From assembly GCF_050436995.1 (NCBI RefSeq), contig NC_134775.1, positions 2,705,124-2,769,123 on the forward strand: a stretch of DNA of 64,000 bases, written 5' to 3'. The notes beneath the pieces are model-generated. The model searched no databases and was not told where the DNA came from. It saw only the letters and a program-made list of their open reading frames with translations. Position 1 is the stretch's first letter; each line of letters begins with the position of its first letter. Of this stretch, positions 30,796-41,787 are shown in pieces. The stretch is from Anticarsia gemmatalis (taxonomy: Eukaryota; Arthropoda; Insecta; Lepidoptera; Erebidae). A program made the translations under genes and the position numbers.

Positions 30796-31934
30796 ATGCC
30801 ATCAAAAACATTCTGTAAAAACCTCAAGTCTCGCCGTAAAAAGTTGTGAGATCGATATAATACCAAGTCGATTAATCTATTTAGTCTCTACTTAAAGGAC
30901 CTTCTGTCTTAAATTATTACGTATGTTATTATCATGCCAATTTAAAAAAATACCTTTAAAACAAATAGACCGACCTGGCCATCGCATGATTTAATTATTA
31001 GTATGTATCACACTACACAGCACGACGAGAAGTTAATGCTCCTGAAATGTTAATGGCGAATTTGTGTTTTCTTGCGATGACCAAGTCGATCTAATTGTTT
31101 TAAAGGTATTTTTTTTTAAATTGGCATGATAATAACATACGTAATAATTTAAGACAGAAGGTCCTTTAAGTAGAGACTAAATAGATTAATCGACTTGGTA
31201 TTATATCGATCTCACAACTTTTTACGGCGAGACTTGAGGTTTTTACAGAATGTTTTTGATGGCATCTCACTTATTTTTGTAGAGCGAACATAAGTCCAAT
31301 TTGTATGGAAAGACGTTTTTTTTTTCATAATTCAACATATTTTCCTATGGGAATGTTGTTCAGTTTCATGGGCTAAACACCCTTATCCGTCCTATACCCC
31401 CTCCCGTTATGCCTCATATAGTAGGTACCTATTTACACCTATTTATTTTTATTTTATTTTCTACAGTAATAATAATTCATTAACTGCAAATGTAACCTTG
31501 TAATCTTATACATTTATATGGGATTACAAAGTTATGGTTGCAGTTGGTGTATTTAGAAAACTGGACCGAAATTAGAAAATATTAAAATTTTCCCATGATT
31601 AAGACACTAAACCCTATTTGTATTCTAAATTTTAAGCTTCTAAGTCTGCTAGAAGTACCTTAGACTTTTGATGATCGGTGAGTCAGTGAGTCAGTGAATC
31701 AGTGAGTGACAAAATTCAAAATTTTAACAAGTTGTCATTCCTAAACTACTGGTTCAAATTGACTGAAATTTTAAATATACCGTGTTTATACAATGACTAA
31801 TTAGTTGCTGAAAATCCAGGCTTCTTGTATTATCCACAACGAAATTATAGGGGTGTCAAAAATAGCCCGAATTGCTTCGAGAAAAGGATGTTATGTTATG
31901 TTACGGCCGTGCCGCTTTTTTTTTGCTCGACTTG
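30796..31934 (+). repeat. Hairpin-headed 1.1-kb repeat, copy B
   Basis: Same orientation and organisation as copy A at 26400-27525; hairpin arms about 30796-30985 and 31070-31264. Homology ends at GCTCGACTT. In this copy it is followed by GCGGGGGCACTTCCGTGCCC, a GC-rich hairpin related to one on the minus strand near 36968-36984. Confidence 0.75.
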
Positions 31935-32363
31935 CGGGGGCACTTCCGTGCCCCCAGATTCGCAGTTATGCTTTCGTTAATTTAGATTTAAGTGTTACAT
32001 GTTGTGTAGGTAAGTAATTTAACAATTAATTTAATTAGACAGTTACGTTAATCACGTAGCCAGTCCAAGACTGAAAGTATTATGGGAAATCAGTATCAAT
32101 TTGTATTTATTATTGTTACTAAGGCAGAACGTCCCGCGTGCGGTCATCGCCCCCCGTGGCGTCAGTTGACAGCGCGCGGTCGCGGTCGCACACATAGAAG
32201 CGGCGGCCGTGTAACGACGAGCCGCTTCTATGTGTGCGTGTACGAGCGCTCACTTACACTACAGAAAAGCAAAAAAATAAGTTGTCCAAAAAATTTTTGA
32301 TCAGATTCATAGGCAGTATCGCCTCTCAAAATATCACCAGCTATTATGAGAAGACCCTATATA
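31935..32363. other. Unassigned segment with a strong hairpin
   Basis: No gene is recognised. It contains a GC-rich patch (32125-32240) with a 17-bp perfect stem, listed separately. Confidence 0.45.
32188..32237. repeat. 17-bp perfect hairpin
   Basis: GCACACATAGAAGCGGC (32188-32204) is the exact reverse complement of GCCGCTTCTATGTGTGC (32221-32237), with a 16-nt loop. It lies in a GC-rich patch amid AT-rich sequence. Confidence 0.85.
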
Positions 32364-33040
32364 CAGGGTATAAATGATATTTATCGGAAATGATTGGTTC
32401 CCGAGTTGGTCATACCATTTCTTTAATGTTCCTCTTAAGTTTGCGACTGAAATCAATACTTCAGCATACCTACATGTTAAATTGTTTATTTGAGATTTTT
32501 TGCTGCGCTAAAGAATATCAATAGGGTTTTATGACGTTCTGTATGTATTTGTACGTGTAATAACTAATAATTAGATATCACACATTTTATAAATCTTAAA
32601 TCGTATGAATGTACCTTTTATCGGAGAGCGGGATAATTGTGTCATTTTCATTTTTAACATAGAACAGATACTAAGTAACGCTGCATACTAGTGAGTGCGA
32701 GGCTGAGTGCGTAATCGTGGCTGTGTGGCGCGCGTAGGTACTTGCGGCGTGATGTCGACGGTCGCGGCCGGCCGCCGCCGGTGCGGTGCCGTTGGCCGCG
32801 CGCGAACAGCTGATGGCGAATTTATACGCTGTTTTAATCCATTGCTGTATTTTGTGAAAAACAGTAATATGAGGGATTTTTTTAATATTCATGTTGCATT
32901 GTGTAGTATTAACGAAATAATACACATACAAAATCGGAAAAATCAAGAAAAAAGCGATGAAAATTTTCAACGCCATGAGCACTAGAAACATGTCTAAAAT
33001 ATTTTTAAAAAATTTTCGGTAGACCGTCTGTTACACCCGG
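32364..33040 (+). mobile_element. TACAGGGTG family, internally deleted copy (677 bp)
   Basis: It begins CAGGGTATAAATGAT, continues with GGAAATGATTGGTTCCCGAG as in the left end of the full copy, and jumps to the right-half sequence (GATGTCGACGGTCGCGG, AATCCATTGCTGT). It ends GTTACACCCGG followed by TA. TA flanks both sides. A deletion derivative of the 1.93-kb element. Confidence 0.8.
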
Positions 33041-33042
33041 TA

Positions 33043-33362
33043 TGTATGTACATATTTATATGTCTATTTTATATATACAATTTCTATAAATTCTCTATTT
33101 ATGTAATAATAAGTGTATGTTATTATGACCTGCCTTTATTTATGTTACTCATGTATCTAAGTTTATGTTATTTGTACTCATTTTCTACATCTACACTTCT
33201 CTCTCCATCCCATGGTTGCCTGGAAGAGATTGCCTTGTGCGATAAGGCCGCCGATTGTTCATTAGTATATTATTTATATTTAAGTTTTCACTATTTTTAT
33301 TCATTGTATTTTTATTGTGGACAACAAAGAGTTTATATTATTATTATTATTATTATCATGGC
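33043..33362. other. AT-rich spacer with (TTA)n
   Basis: Low-complexity sequence containing a short ATT/TTA microsatellite at about 33337-33357. Frames here are compositional. Confidence 0.5.
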
Positions 33363-33659
33363 CTATGTCAGGTCAGGTATATCCTGTACGGTGAAGCGTT
33401 CCACATTTTTTGACGCAAAATCGTAAAGCGTTCTACATTTTGGATTCTGGAGGCTTTGTTTGAATGTTTCATTGATATTTCGACTGGCCTGGCTTAGAGA
33501 TTTATCTTGATGACTCTCTAGTAACCTACATCGACTTTGCGTACCATTTTGGACTGATTTCTTCTGTTTTGACTGTTGACCTTGGCTTGCTTTGTGGATA
33601 TCGTAGCTTCCGATTTTGATTTGCCGTTCGCGGTAATTGTTGATGGAGTCGGACTCCAT
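33363..33659 (-). CDS. Hypothetical protein, 98 aa
   Basis: The ATG at 33657-33659 (minus) opens MESDSINNYRERQIKIGSYD. The protein is hydrophilic and Ser/Gln/Lys-rich (GQQSKQKKSVQNGTQSRC, SLSQASRNINETFKQSL). No domain is recognised. It could be a fragment of a retrotransposon ORF1 or chance; it has no second copy in the window. Confidence 0.25.
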   Translation of the reverse strand: MESDSINNYRERQIKIGSYDIHKASQGQQSKQKKSVQNGTQSRCRLLESHQDKSLSQASRNINETFKQSLQNPKCRTLYDFASKNVERFTVQDIPDLT

Positions 33660-33959
33660 TTCGGCTCCGGGCAACGGTGCCCGCCGTAAAAGGCACTGGG
33701 CTTCCCCAAATTGTTATCTTTCTGCTTTATGGAATAATAAAGACCGTAGGCAGAAGAATTAAAACAGTAGCGAGGAATAATCAACACAAATGTGACGGAT
33801 AATCCAGTTCATCGACCCAGCCGCTGCGCCGTCACAAGAAAGTCAGCAGTTTTTATTGTTTTACTTAGTTTGAATTTCACTACTAGTGATAGCGGCACGG
33901 CATAGCGTACGTTCATTGTTTACTATTTATTCATTGTGTATTACGTATAGTACCTAGTA

Positions 33960-35540
33960 ATGTCGTCACAAACCCAGAAGCGAAAGCACAAAACGTTGGC
34001 AATTAAAGAAAAATGTGATATTTTAGATCGCTTAAATCGCAATGAAACTTTCAGTAGTTTAGCAAGTGAATACGGCGTAGGCCGATCTACGATTTATGAC
34101 ATCAAAAAAAACCACGAGAAGATTAAGAAGTTCGTGTCAACTACTGACTGCGGGCCAGGCAGGAGACAGACACTCAAGAAAGCTGAACATCCAGAAGTGG
34201 AAGAAGCTTTGTACATATGGTTTCTTCAGGAAAGAAATAGGCATGCACCAATTTCGGGAACCATGTTGGCCATGAAAGCAAATTTTTTTTATGAGCAAAT
34301 AACAAAAAAAGATGATTTTTTAGCGAGCAAAGGATGGCTAGAACGTTTTAAAAGTCGTCATGGCATACGTTTAATGACTATTACAGGAGAAAAACTTTCT
34401 AACGATGCCACCTGCATAGAGCCCTTTAAATTAAGATTTTTGCAAAAGGTGAACGATTTAATTCTTGACTCGTCACAGGTGTACAATGCAGACGAATCAG
34501 GACTTTTTTGGCGTGTGATGCCTAATGATACAAAACTTTCGTTACTTGTAACGAAAAATCCGTACCTGAACGAAAAGTAAGTAAAGAGCGTGTAACCATA
34601 CTACCATGAGCGAATGCTGCAGGTACACACGCGCTTAAGATGGTGGTCATAGGGAAATCTAATAAACCAAGGGCATTCAAAAACATTGATTTACCTGTAC
34701 ACTATTACGGCCAAAAAAGTGCATGGATGACAAAAGACCTTTGCAAAAAGTGGTTTGATGAATGCTTCGTACCTGAAGTTAGAAAATGGTTAAAAGATCA
34801 TAATTTTCCTCAAAAAGCGTTGTTACTTCTCGATAACGCTCCCGGTCATCCGTCTGAAGAAGAACTGACAACTGAGGATAAATGCATCACTATGATGTTT
34901 CTTCCGCCAAATTGCACTGCACTGATTCAACCAATGGACCAGAACATCATTCAGTTTGTTAAGCAAGACTATAAAAAAAACCTACTTCTGAGAGCCGTAT
35001 CAAAAGACCAACCACTTGGTTTTTGCTCTTAGTCAGTCGTGGAATGCGTTACCGTCGTCATCAACTATTAAATCGTCTTGGAAAAAGTTATGGCCGGATA
35101 TAGTCACCACTCCTAGCAACGATCTACAAATCAGTGTAACATCGGAAGTTATAGAACAATTCGCTACTGAAACACAGATAAGTCCGGAAGATTTGGAAAC
35201 CTGGTGCCGTGGAATGGATAAAGAAGAAAATGTTTTTCATGAAATGTCTGACGATGATATTATAAAAGAGGTTTCTTATGATACAACAAACAATCAGGAA
35301 GATAACGACGACGTGATTGCAACTGCTCCACAAGTCACAGATCAAGACGCAGTTAACGCTTTTGAGCTAGGTTTACAATGGGCTGAAGAGAATGGTAAAT
35401 CCTACAAAGAACTTTTACTTTTGAGAAGACTGAGGAACAAGGCTCTGATCTCGCGTTATAACAACCTTAAACAAAAAAAAATTATGAATATTTCAAATCT
35501 TCATAATTTGATAAATTCACTACATGATTTTGATGAATAA
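33960..35540 (+). pseudogene. pogo/Tigger-type transposase (Jerky/CENP-B-like)
   Basis: The ATG at 33960 begins MSSQTQKRKHKTLAIKEKCD, a helix-turn-helix of the CENP-B N-terminal type (LASEYGVGRSTIYDIKKN). A second CENP-B-type DNA-binding region follows (FLASKGWLERFKSRHGI). The DDE core has YNADESGLFWRVMP (first Asp), LLLLDNAPGHPS (second Asp) and PMDQNIIQFVK (third position). Frames are broken near 34560-34640, where a stop falls in the region normally reading CANA, and near 35020. The C-terminal acidic region continues to 35540. These transposases insert at TA and can be domesticated, but this copy is broken. Confidence 0.85.
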
Positions 35541-35858
35541 TTCTTGATTATTTTGGTAGATATGTATGTGCATTTATGCTTAATTTTATAATAAAACGTA
35601 AACTCTCAATTGTTTTTTAATTTACTAAATTCGACTCACATAAATTAAGTATGATTTGTACTTCAAAGTACATATGTACATATAACATACATATATGTAG
35701 ATTCTTATCATTGGATAAGTAATTTGTCGGATTACAAGGTACTCTTTTGTAAAAAAATGCCGGACTATAGCGGTCTTAGGCAGTGCTCTATAATCCGACA
35801 AATTCGATAGTTCGACACTGCCCTGCATAATGTTTGTCGGATTACCGGAGGTCCACTG
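33960..35858 (+). mobile_element. pogo/Tigger transposon, 3' end present, 5' end not found
   Basis: The right end reads GTCGGATTACCGGAGGTCCA and CTG before TA (35859-35860), a standard Tigger terminal sequence. Two more GTCGGATTA-like motifs occur subterminally (about 35727 and 35796). I do not find the matching left inverted repeat upstream of 33960, so the element is 5' truncated or its left end has diverged. Confidence 0.75.
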
Positions 35859-35920
35859 TATTTGCACGCACATAGATACACGCACAGATAGAATTACTGA
35901 TTAGCACGTAGTACATACAT

Positions 35921-36395
35921 CGTGCCGCTACAATGGCTTATTTCCTTCAACGTATGGGTACGGTTAGGGGTTAATAATCATGTAACAAACAATAAAATAA
36001 TATTATTAGCTAATTGAAAAAACTTGAATGTCAGACATACTAAATAATGTAATCAAAACTGTAACACTCTGCACTAACAATCAAAGTACATAAAACGATG
36101 TGAAAACGTTGCGTGCGCCGCCCGCCCAAAAGCGGGACGCTAGGAAAGAGAGGCTTTATTGTAGTAGCATTATTTTCCGTGTTAATTTCATTGATTCGAA
36201 TATTATATGACTCCTGAGCCCGGTGAAGGAACTTTACTCGAGTAAATTATGTACAGGCTGTGGATTTTTTTGATAAAGTTAATTGTTAATAAGTCGGTAA
36301 TTAATAATAATAATACAAATTGTTGTACTATACATGACTAAGGGCCTCTAGCCCTACCCATACACATGAAGAAAATAAGCCATTTCAGCGGCACG
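35921..36395. mobile_element. MITE with CGTGCCGCT ends
   Basis: CGTGCCGCTACAATGGCTTA at 35921 is mirrored by ATAAGCCATTTCAGCGGCAC at the right end, and the inverted similarity runs about 50 bp inward (TATGGGTA with GGTTAGGGG; CCCTACCCATA). No coding capacity. The target duplication is not clear. Confidence 0.75.
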
Positions 36396-36801
36396 TTGTA
36401 TAAGGATTTATATTACACTTATAGTTCGCTCAAAGAATACTCTTAAAGCGGGTGTAGGATGCTTAGAGTGTTAGCGCTGGAGTGGGGGAAGGGTGTTAAA
36501 GTTCCCATTTTTTAGGTTCTCACTAATATTTTTAAAACGGTTCATCGTTCAGAAAAAGTGTCTTCTACATAATGAAAGATAATAAAATTGTCTACAACTT
36601 TTGTTTCACACACTTTATCGAAATTCTCATCAGTTTTCGAGCATCACGCTCCGAAATAGTTAAAATGAATGTTTTTCAGATCATAAGTGAGAGTCATAAA
36701 TGCGAAATTTTGCTTTCGCTTAACTTCGGAACTAAATAACCTACGGACTTGAAATATTGGATTTTAATGCTGTGGTAATTTTCTGCGTTCTGGTATTATC
36801 C
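36396..36801. other. Unassigned spacer
   Basis: No coding frame or paired repeat is seen. The composition resembles other dispersed repeats here, but I cannot match it. Confidence 0.4.
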
Positions 36802-37070
36802 AGAGGTTCTCAAATAGGGGCCTGAAAATGCGGCGAAATGTTTTTCAGCGTGACGGGCATTACGTATTGTTGAAAACTATAAATTAAGTATTTTATCGGT
36901 AGCATAAGCTGGGAGTCTGGGAGATACTGGGGATCCCAACTTTTGACTTTGGGAAACTGATCTGGGGACACGGCAATGCCCCCGCCAAGTCGAGCGCGAA
37001 GCAAACACTGACGTGCCATCCTTTACCGGAACCATTTCGTCGCATTTTCAGGCCCCGATTTGAGAACCTA
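36802..37070. mobile_element. Small inverted-repeat element (hAT-like MITE, tentative)
   Basis: AGGTTCTCAAATAGGGGCCT (36802-36821) and GCGGCGAAATG pair with CATTTCGTCGC and GGCCCCGATTTGAGAACCT (ends at 37070) as inverted arms of about 38 bp. GGTTCTCAAA at the edge is reminiscent of hAT ends, but I see no 8-bp duplication. Confidence 0.55.
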
Positions 37071-37388
37071 TGAGAGCTATAAGACCAAGACACAGAAAAT
37101 TTGTCATCCAGAAAGCAATAATCGCACACTTAAAATCCAAAATTACAAGTCTGTATGTTATTTAATTAGGAAGGAAGAGAGGGCGCTACCGTCGCATACT
37201 AACAGCTGTTTCTTTGTGAGCTCCGTTAAAAAGTGCATTTTAAAATAGTTACAAGTGTAGAAAGTGATTAAAGGACCTTAAACATGAAAACTTTATGAAG
37301 AAACTACCGAAACATATATGGGTCAAAGTACAAAAAACAGTTAACAACAAATAGTGAATGTTTAATGTGAATGTTATATGTATGTTTA
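37071..37388. other. Unassigned spacer
   Basis: No recognised gene or repeat between the small inverted-repeat element and the Penelope-like element. Confidence 0.4.
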
Positions 37389-37455
37389 ATGTATAATACG
37401 GGAATTAACGCGAACACGCATTTTACCTTAAAATGCCCAACGTTTCAGCGCAGGC

Positions 37456-39775
37456 ATGAACTTCGCACTAACGCCTAAGCGAATACCGTACGAAAGTGTA
37501 ATCAGTAGCGTCGAGGAAACGATTGCTCTTAATAAAATACCGCCCGGCGACGCTGATACCCTGCGACAGGACGTTGCGGTTATATTACGAAAATCGAAGG
37601 TTCCAGCGAGTAATACCACTGCAGAAGAGCGTCAAGCACTGAAACTTATTCGGGATAACCGGGATATATTAGTGCTTAAGGCCGACAAGGGAAACGCCAC
37701 TGTAGTGATGAATACAACTGATTAACAACAGAAAGTTCGAGATTTGTTATGTGATAACAAGGTATATAAACCGGTATCATATAACCCTACGGCTAGAGTA
37801 ACACGACGAATACGGACGCTGATACAGGACAACAAGGACCTTTTTACGGAAGACGAGTACGAGAGACTGTATAAACCGAAGTCGCACCAACCACCGAAAT
37901 TATATGGCCTGCCCAAAATACACAAGTCCAACGTACCACTGCGGCCTATCGTGAGTCAAATCGTCTCTCCTACTTACGACCTTGCAAAGTACGTTGCGTC
38001 AGTATTGCAGCCACTCGTCGAAAATACACCGTATTTCGTGAAAGATTCGCGGCACTTCGTCCAGATTATTAAGGACCTTAGATTGGAACCGGGCGATCTC
38101 ATGGTGAGTTTTGACGTCGAGTCGCTCTTCACCAATGTTCCGATTAAGGAGTGTTTGGACGTAGTAAAGACCAAGCTAGAGGACAACGAGATGCCGTTTA
38201 ACTATATTGGTCTACTTAAAAACTCTCGCAACTAGTACACATAATATTATAATGCAACGGGTCTTATACGCGATTGAAAATTTAAAGGTTAGGATACCTT
38301 ATTTGCTGCCCGACGTTTCGATCGCATTACAACGACCGTGGTCACGAGCTGACTGATGTGGCTGCTAAGCGTCGTCTTCTTGCGGCGCGAGTTTCGACGC
38401 CTGCCCTCACTTGGTTTTCACTTAGTGTACATTGTTCGGAATTGTCGGTACTTCGACACACAACACTCTTTCTATCACTTTAAATTTTCAATCGCGTATA
38501 AGACCCGTTGCATTATAATATTATGTGTACTTAAAAACTGTTTGGACGGCAACTACTTCCTTTTCTAAGGCCAACATTACCTTCAGATTGATGGCGTCGC
38601 AATGGGCAGCCCCGTTGCCCCTGCACTGGCTAATCTCTGGATGGAGCACTTTGAGGAGAAAGCATTGGCACTCGGACCAAAAACCATACGGCTTTGGAAG
38701 AGATATGTGGACGACATCTTCTGCATTATCCAAGGAGGTCAACAGGAAGTAGATAAATATCTAGAACACCTAAACTCCATTCACCCTAACATGAGGTTCA
38801 CCTACGAAATGGAGACGGACAGGTCGTTGTCATTCCTAGATGTGAGGGTTGCCGCGAAACCCGATGGATCCTTATCACACTGTGTTTACCGGAAACCGAC
38901 ACACACAGATAGATACCTGCACGCTACATCACATCACCATCCCCGTCACTTGCAGTCCGTTATGACGTCACTGAAGAACAGAGCTCATGACCTCTGTGAC
39001 CCTGAACATGTTGGGAAGGAGCTGGAACATGTTCAGGAGGTACTACGAATGAACGGATATCACGTAAGTCGACGAAGGAACAGGATCACGAAACGGAGTA
39101 AACATCCGGAGGTCAACAGACAGCCCGCCTACTTGCCCTACGTCAGAGGAGTGACTGATAAGATCGGAAATGTATTGAAACAATACAGCATCAGCACAGT
39201 ATTCACGCCGGGGGCAAAAGTCAGCAGCATGGTGGGCACACGAAGGATGTACTACCGTTTCAAATACCAGGTGTCTACAAGATCAACTGCAGCTGCGGGA
39301 GTTCCTACATAGGCCAGACTAAGCGGTCGATAGCTGAAAGGGTCAAGGAACATATCGCCGCTGTTAAGAACCGTCAAATCAGCAAGTCAGCCATTGCGGA
39401 ACATCTACTCGAAGCAGGAACTAATCACTGGATTGAGTTCCATCGTCCTCAAGTGCTCTCCACTGAACGACATTTCTACTCGAGGATTGTTCGTGAAGCG
39501 ATCGAAATCGAGAAACATTCAAATTTCAATCGGGAAGACGGCTTCAAATTATCCGCGACGTGGAATCCAGTGATTACTTTTACAAAACCTCGCTATGTTT
39601 CGCAATCGGTTAGTTCACAAAATAGGGACACGGTTAGTGTAGTGTATGATGACGGTTGGAAAAATCAAAATATGAGGGTGGATGGACATTCGTCCGCCTC
39701 ATATACACGAAGTCCTGTCATCGCTGCTCCAGTCAGCCTGCGACCACGGCGAGTGCAACCTGCGCCGAAACGTTA
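37456..39775 (+). pseudogene. Penelope-like reverse transcriptase plus GIY-YIG endonuclease
   Basis: The ATG at 37456 opens a frame with ILVLKADKGNATVVMN, PKLYGLPKIHK, LRPIVSQIVSPTYDLAKY and VSFDVESLFTNVP (catalytic Asp). After the insert come DGVAMGSPVAPALANLWME, RYVDDIFCI (catalytic Asp pair), LSFLDVRVA and VYRKPTHTDRYLH. A GIY-YIG domain ends the protein (GVYKINCSCGSSYIGQTKRS, then IAEHLLEAGTNHWIEF). Breaks: a TAA at 37723-37725, the insert, another TAA after LDGNYFLF near 38563, and a frameshift near 39265 before the GIY-YIG part. The enzyme would copy the element RNA at the nicked target. Not functional here. Confidence 0.85.
38225..38527. mobile_element. 303-bp palindrome-ended insert inside the Penelope-like gene
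   Basis: CACATAATATTATAATGCAA near the left and its exact mirror at the right are ends of an inverted repeat of about 50 bp. Outside lies a 12-bp direct repeat TACTTAAAAACT (38213-38224, 38528-38539). The interior has CCCGACGTTTCGATCGC, similar to the AACGTTTC motif of Penelope terminal regions, so this may be a non-autonomous Penelope derivative. Confidence 0.7.
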
Positions 39776-39826
39776 GGCATTTTAAGGTAAAATGCGTGTT
39801 CGCGTTAATTCCCGTATTCTATTATA

Positions 39827-40359
39827 CATTAAACATGCAACGCGAGAGTTTAAAAGTTATGACAAAAATAGAAATCTTAAAACAGAGGAGAGCACTAAAA
39901 TATACTACCTATTACATTAAAGGAGTCTTTCCACAGCATATCTTAGAAAAAAAGGGACCTACAAGAGCAGGTAAAGATAGAGATAGAGAAAGAAAACTGC
40001 CACTATTAAATACGATAAACTCATAATTCACCACAAAAATACTTCTATAACAGGTAACAAGAAAAGAACTTTACCACTATCGCCAAACTACAACGATCCT
40101 ACGCTATCAGACCCAAAGTCACATGCCAACAAAAAGAACAAAACTCAGACAGGACCGAAGCGATCATCGAGTTTATCAGAGGATGTTTTAAAACCAAGAA
40201 TACTCAGCTTGCTTACATTCAAAAACCAAAACCAATCTAACTCACCAAACATACAAACCAACAAAAAACAATAGCAATTACCGGGCGCATAAGGTCGCGT
40301 CACGTCGAGTGCACTTTTCGTAACATAACCGCTCATAAATAAATTTTAATAAATTTAAC
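39827..40359. other. Unassigned spacer
   Basis: A-rich sequence with short frames of no recognised product. Confidence 0.4.
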
Positions 40360-40655
40360 CCATTACTGTCCCACTGCTGGGCAAGGGTCTCCTCCCGTAA
40401 TGAGGAAGGGGTTAGGCCTTGAGTCCACCACGCTGGCCAAGTGCGGGTTGGGGACTTTGCATGCCCTCAATAATTGTATTAAACAAATTTTTAGGCATGC
40501 AAGGTTTCCTCACGATGTTTTCCTTCACCGTTGGAGCATGTGATAATTATTTCTAATACACACATAACTTCGAAAAGTCATTGGTGTGTTGCCTCGGGTT
40601 CGCACCTGCGACCACTTGCGTGGCAGGTGTCAACTTATACCACTCGGCTATCACT
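40360..40655. repeat. Common lepidopteran retroposon
   Basis: It contains CCCACTGCTGGGCAAGGGTC, CCACGCTGGCCAAGTGCGGG and GGTTTCCTCACGATGTTTTC, phrases I know as a widespread lepidopteran LINE/SINE-type repeat, with a B-box-like GGGTTCGCACC near its end. A partial relative lies near 59780-59860. Confidence 0.6.
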
Positions 40656-40691
40656 GCTCATAGTTAAGATATAAAAAAAGTAACTTTAAAT

Positions 40692-41787
40692 ATGACTGAA
40701 TCGCGTGTGTTAGTGATTAATGAACTATTGTGTTTTCTACAATGTAAAATTGATGTGATGGACGAAATAAGTTTAGTACAAATTTGCGAATCTAATTTTA
40801 AAGAAAGTGAAATAAATACCGCCAAAACAATTGTTTTTGATGCCGTCAACTGTCGTACGAGTAGGAAGGGAGAGGGAAAAGCCACGAGAGACTTCTCCAA
40901 GACATCAAAAAAGTATTAAAGGAGACTGAGCCTGCCTTATTGCCTACTTTTGTGGCAAAAGATCTGGGCTACCCCCTGTTACATTTGATTACGTGGACGT
41001 TTCAACCTTGCTCAACGATATTTTGGCTCTAAAACACAATACACGAAGATCTACAATTGGTAAAAAATAACTCGAAACAAAACGAAGCCACCCACAATTC
41101 AAAAACCTGTGAAAAAAATAACGACTCAATTTTTGAATCTAATTTAACGTTGGACGTTAAGCGCCCGAGTATCTCGACTCGCGCGCCGCTCGCGCGTACG
41201 ACGCGCGAGTCGAGAGTCACGGTTATTGCACGCGTTTTACGCGCGAGTGATGACACGCGCAAAGTCTTCTGGTCGGGATATATGTAGCTCTAGTACCTCA
41301 AGAACGCGCGAGTGGACTCGCGCGTAAAACGCTTCATCTGGACAGGCTCTAATACGGACGCAAATATTACCACAGTCCTGAACGATACTTTGACGGATGA
41401 CAGTTTTACCACAGTAATTAACAGGAAGAATACACATCAAAAGACTGTTAAAAATAAGAACCAATTAGGAAAAGGTGTGTTGATTTCGAGTAAAATTAAA
41501 GTGGTTCCTAAAGTAACATACATATACGCTTCCCGATTCCACTCGCAAACCACCGAACAAGATATTTACGACTATATAAAAGAATCCGGACACACGGCTG
41601 TGAAGATAGAAAACTAGAACAATACAAAGAAACTGAATTTTCATCGTTTAAAATCATCATTGAACAGGACCAAGAACAAACCTTCTTAAGTGCTGACTTC
41701 TGGCCCAGAGGTGTTGTATACAGAAGATATACCTTTAAACGTGGACTTGGAGGGTCGAACATCCGTCCAGAGTCGAATAAAAAATGA
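40692..41787 (+). pseudogene. LINE-C ORF1, degenerate
   Basis: The ATG at 40692 opens MTESRVLVINELLCFLQCKI with a following ESEINTAKTIVFDAV. Later frames read LGKGVLISSKIKVVPKVTYI, YASRFHSQTTEQDIYDYIKE and then FSSFKIIIEQDQEQTFLSAD and FWPRGVVYRRYTF, ending at the start of ORF2. This matches ORF1 proteins in insect LINEs with an RRM-like C-terminal domain. Frameshifts and a CGCG-rich patch (41165-41345) break it. Confidence 0.6.
41165..41345. repeat. CGCG-rich palindromic patch in LINE-C ORF1
   Basis: CTCGACTCGCGCG (41171) pairs with CGCGCGAGTCGAG (41201), and GCGTTTTACGCGCGAG (41231) pairs with CTCGCGCGTAAAACGC (41316-41331). The patch is very CpG-rich in AT-rich surroundings and interrupts ORF1 homology, so a small insertion is likely. 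Confidence 0.5.

Larger units (their letters stand above)
37389..39826 (+). mobile_element. Penelope-like retroelement
   Basis: Inverted repeats flank the coding region: ATACGGGAATTAACGCGAAC at the left and its mirror GTTCGCGTTAATTCCCGTAT at the right, with about 60 bp paired. Inside is a Penelope-type reverse transcriptase with C-terminal GIY-YIG endonuclease. Such inverted flanks are a known property of Penelope-like elements. A 303-bp palindromic insert interrupts the polymerase (38225-38527). Confidence 0.85.

Noticed and set aside
36802..37070. Complete hAT MITE with 8-bp duplication
   Set aside because: The inverted ends are clear, but GTATTATC and AGAGCTAT outside the ends do not match, so superfamily assignment was left tentative.
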